NCBI GenBank assembly: GCA_963921195.1
Contig: OY992536.1
Coordinates: 177,514,995 to 177,578,994 of the forward strand
From: Pegoplata infirma
Taxonomy: Eukaryota; Arthropoda; Insecta; Diptera; Anthomyiidae
Direction of reading: 5' to 3'
DNA length: 64,000 bases
The notes under the pieces are model-generated. The model was not told the origin of the DNA and did not search any database. It saw nothing but the letters and a program-made list of their open reading frames with translations. Positions within the stretch are counted from its first letter, which is position 1; each line of letters opens with the position of its first letter. A program made the position numbers and the translations under genes. Below are positions 63,428-64,000 of the stretch, one piece after another.

Positions 63428-64000
63428 CACTTTCTTAAGGCAATGTACTCCGTTGTCTGTGATTGTTTTTTAAGGGTCGAACCAGAATCAAATTGCGTTG
63501 CGTAAGAAATAAAAAACAACAAACATATTCAATTTGAAATTTTTACTTCCGGTTGATTTCGGTACCTCACAATTAAATTGTGAGGTACGGGGGACGGTTG
63601 CCGTTGCCGGGGAATATAGGCTCAAAACAATGACGGGGGACGGCGACGGCAAAAAATGTCATTTGTTTGTTCAGTGGTGCTAACTTTTCATAAAATTAGA
63701 GTAATTTTACGGAAAAAAATCGCTTATCACATAGTCAATGTGATTAAGTTGGCACTACTGTACGTTTGTTACACCATTGTGAATGAAAAAATAAAAAATT
63801 GTTGTGAAAATGCGGCAACCCTGGAGTGTGAGAGATTGAGAGAACCCGGAGATAAAATAAGTTTTAATTTTTTGTCGTGCCGGTCACGGTTTTTAACTGT
63901 CAAATCGTATGGAAAAAGTCGTGCCGGGCTTGTTCTGTTCCTACACTGAATTGGGTATTACTTGTTTATAATTGCTTACATCCTGCTCTCAAGTACAGCT
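63428..64000. repeat. Flank with a perfect palindrome and ACCGG modules
   Basis: GTACCTCACAATT and its perfect inverse form a 27-bp hairpin at about 63561-63587. GACGGGGGACGGCGACGGC (about 63631) and GTCGTGCCGGGCTTGTTCTG (about 63918) belong to the modules of the array at 40986-41925. The ORF at 63656-63949 has no motif and runs into those modules. Confidence 0.5.

Overview
The window reads as AT-rich insect nuclear DNA, most likely from a higher fly (Diptera). The reasons are spliced genes with short phase-matched introns, a two-pore potassium channel, a copia-clade LTR retrotransposon with an initiator-Met primer site, and many copies of dispersed repeats built like the Drosophila mini-me/DINE-1 elements (TATACCCTCC end, GTCC tandem core, hairpin followed by CTTGT). 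A calyptrate fly is my inference; the species cannot be named from the sequence.

Host genes are few, and I count three on the minus strand. (1) 9217-18342: the 5' six coding exons of a C2orf69-type (UPF0565) alpha/beta-hydrolase-like gene. It runs off the left edge, so its 3' exons are outside the window. Its introns hold LINE, CACTA-like, piggyBac, mini-me and minisatellite elements. (2) 28513-29703: a complete intronless K2P potassium channel of 396 residues with unusual selectivity filters. (3) 2775-3167: an unrecognised 130-residue single-exon ORF followed by a poly(A) signal and an A-tract. It lies in what is probably the next intron of gene 1.

Nearly everything else is transposon. 1-1434 is a dead Tc1-like element. 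3644-6141 is three hAT elements nested inside each other, each with an exact 8-bp target duplication. 6.5-9.2 kb holds mini-me-like and TCACG-rich repeats. 12.8-17.5 kb holds a mini-me-like repeat broken by a foldback MITE, a minisatellite foldback, a 1.9-kb element with transposase remnants and a piggyBac-type MITE. 19.5-22.1 kb holds more hAT elements. 22636-27554 is a copia-type retrotransposon with LTRs identical to my reading, damaged by a gag deletion and by a 571-bp LINE insertion in its RNase H. 30.6-35.7 kb is dominated by 20-21 bp minisatellites, including a 2.9-kb foldback with 800-bp minisatellite arms. 36-52 kb is a patchwork of hAT, TA-target, Harbinger-like and mini-me elements. 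52.7-63.4 kb is rich in foldback MITEs that target TA and start with CAC; one of them has its own unoccupied site preserved in the window.

All element boundaries were read by eye from terminal inverted repeats and target duplications; where both agree I trust them. Function calls for the host genes rest on motif recognition, not on database searches.
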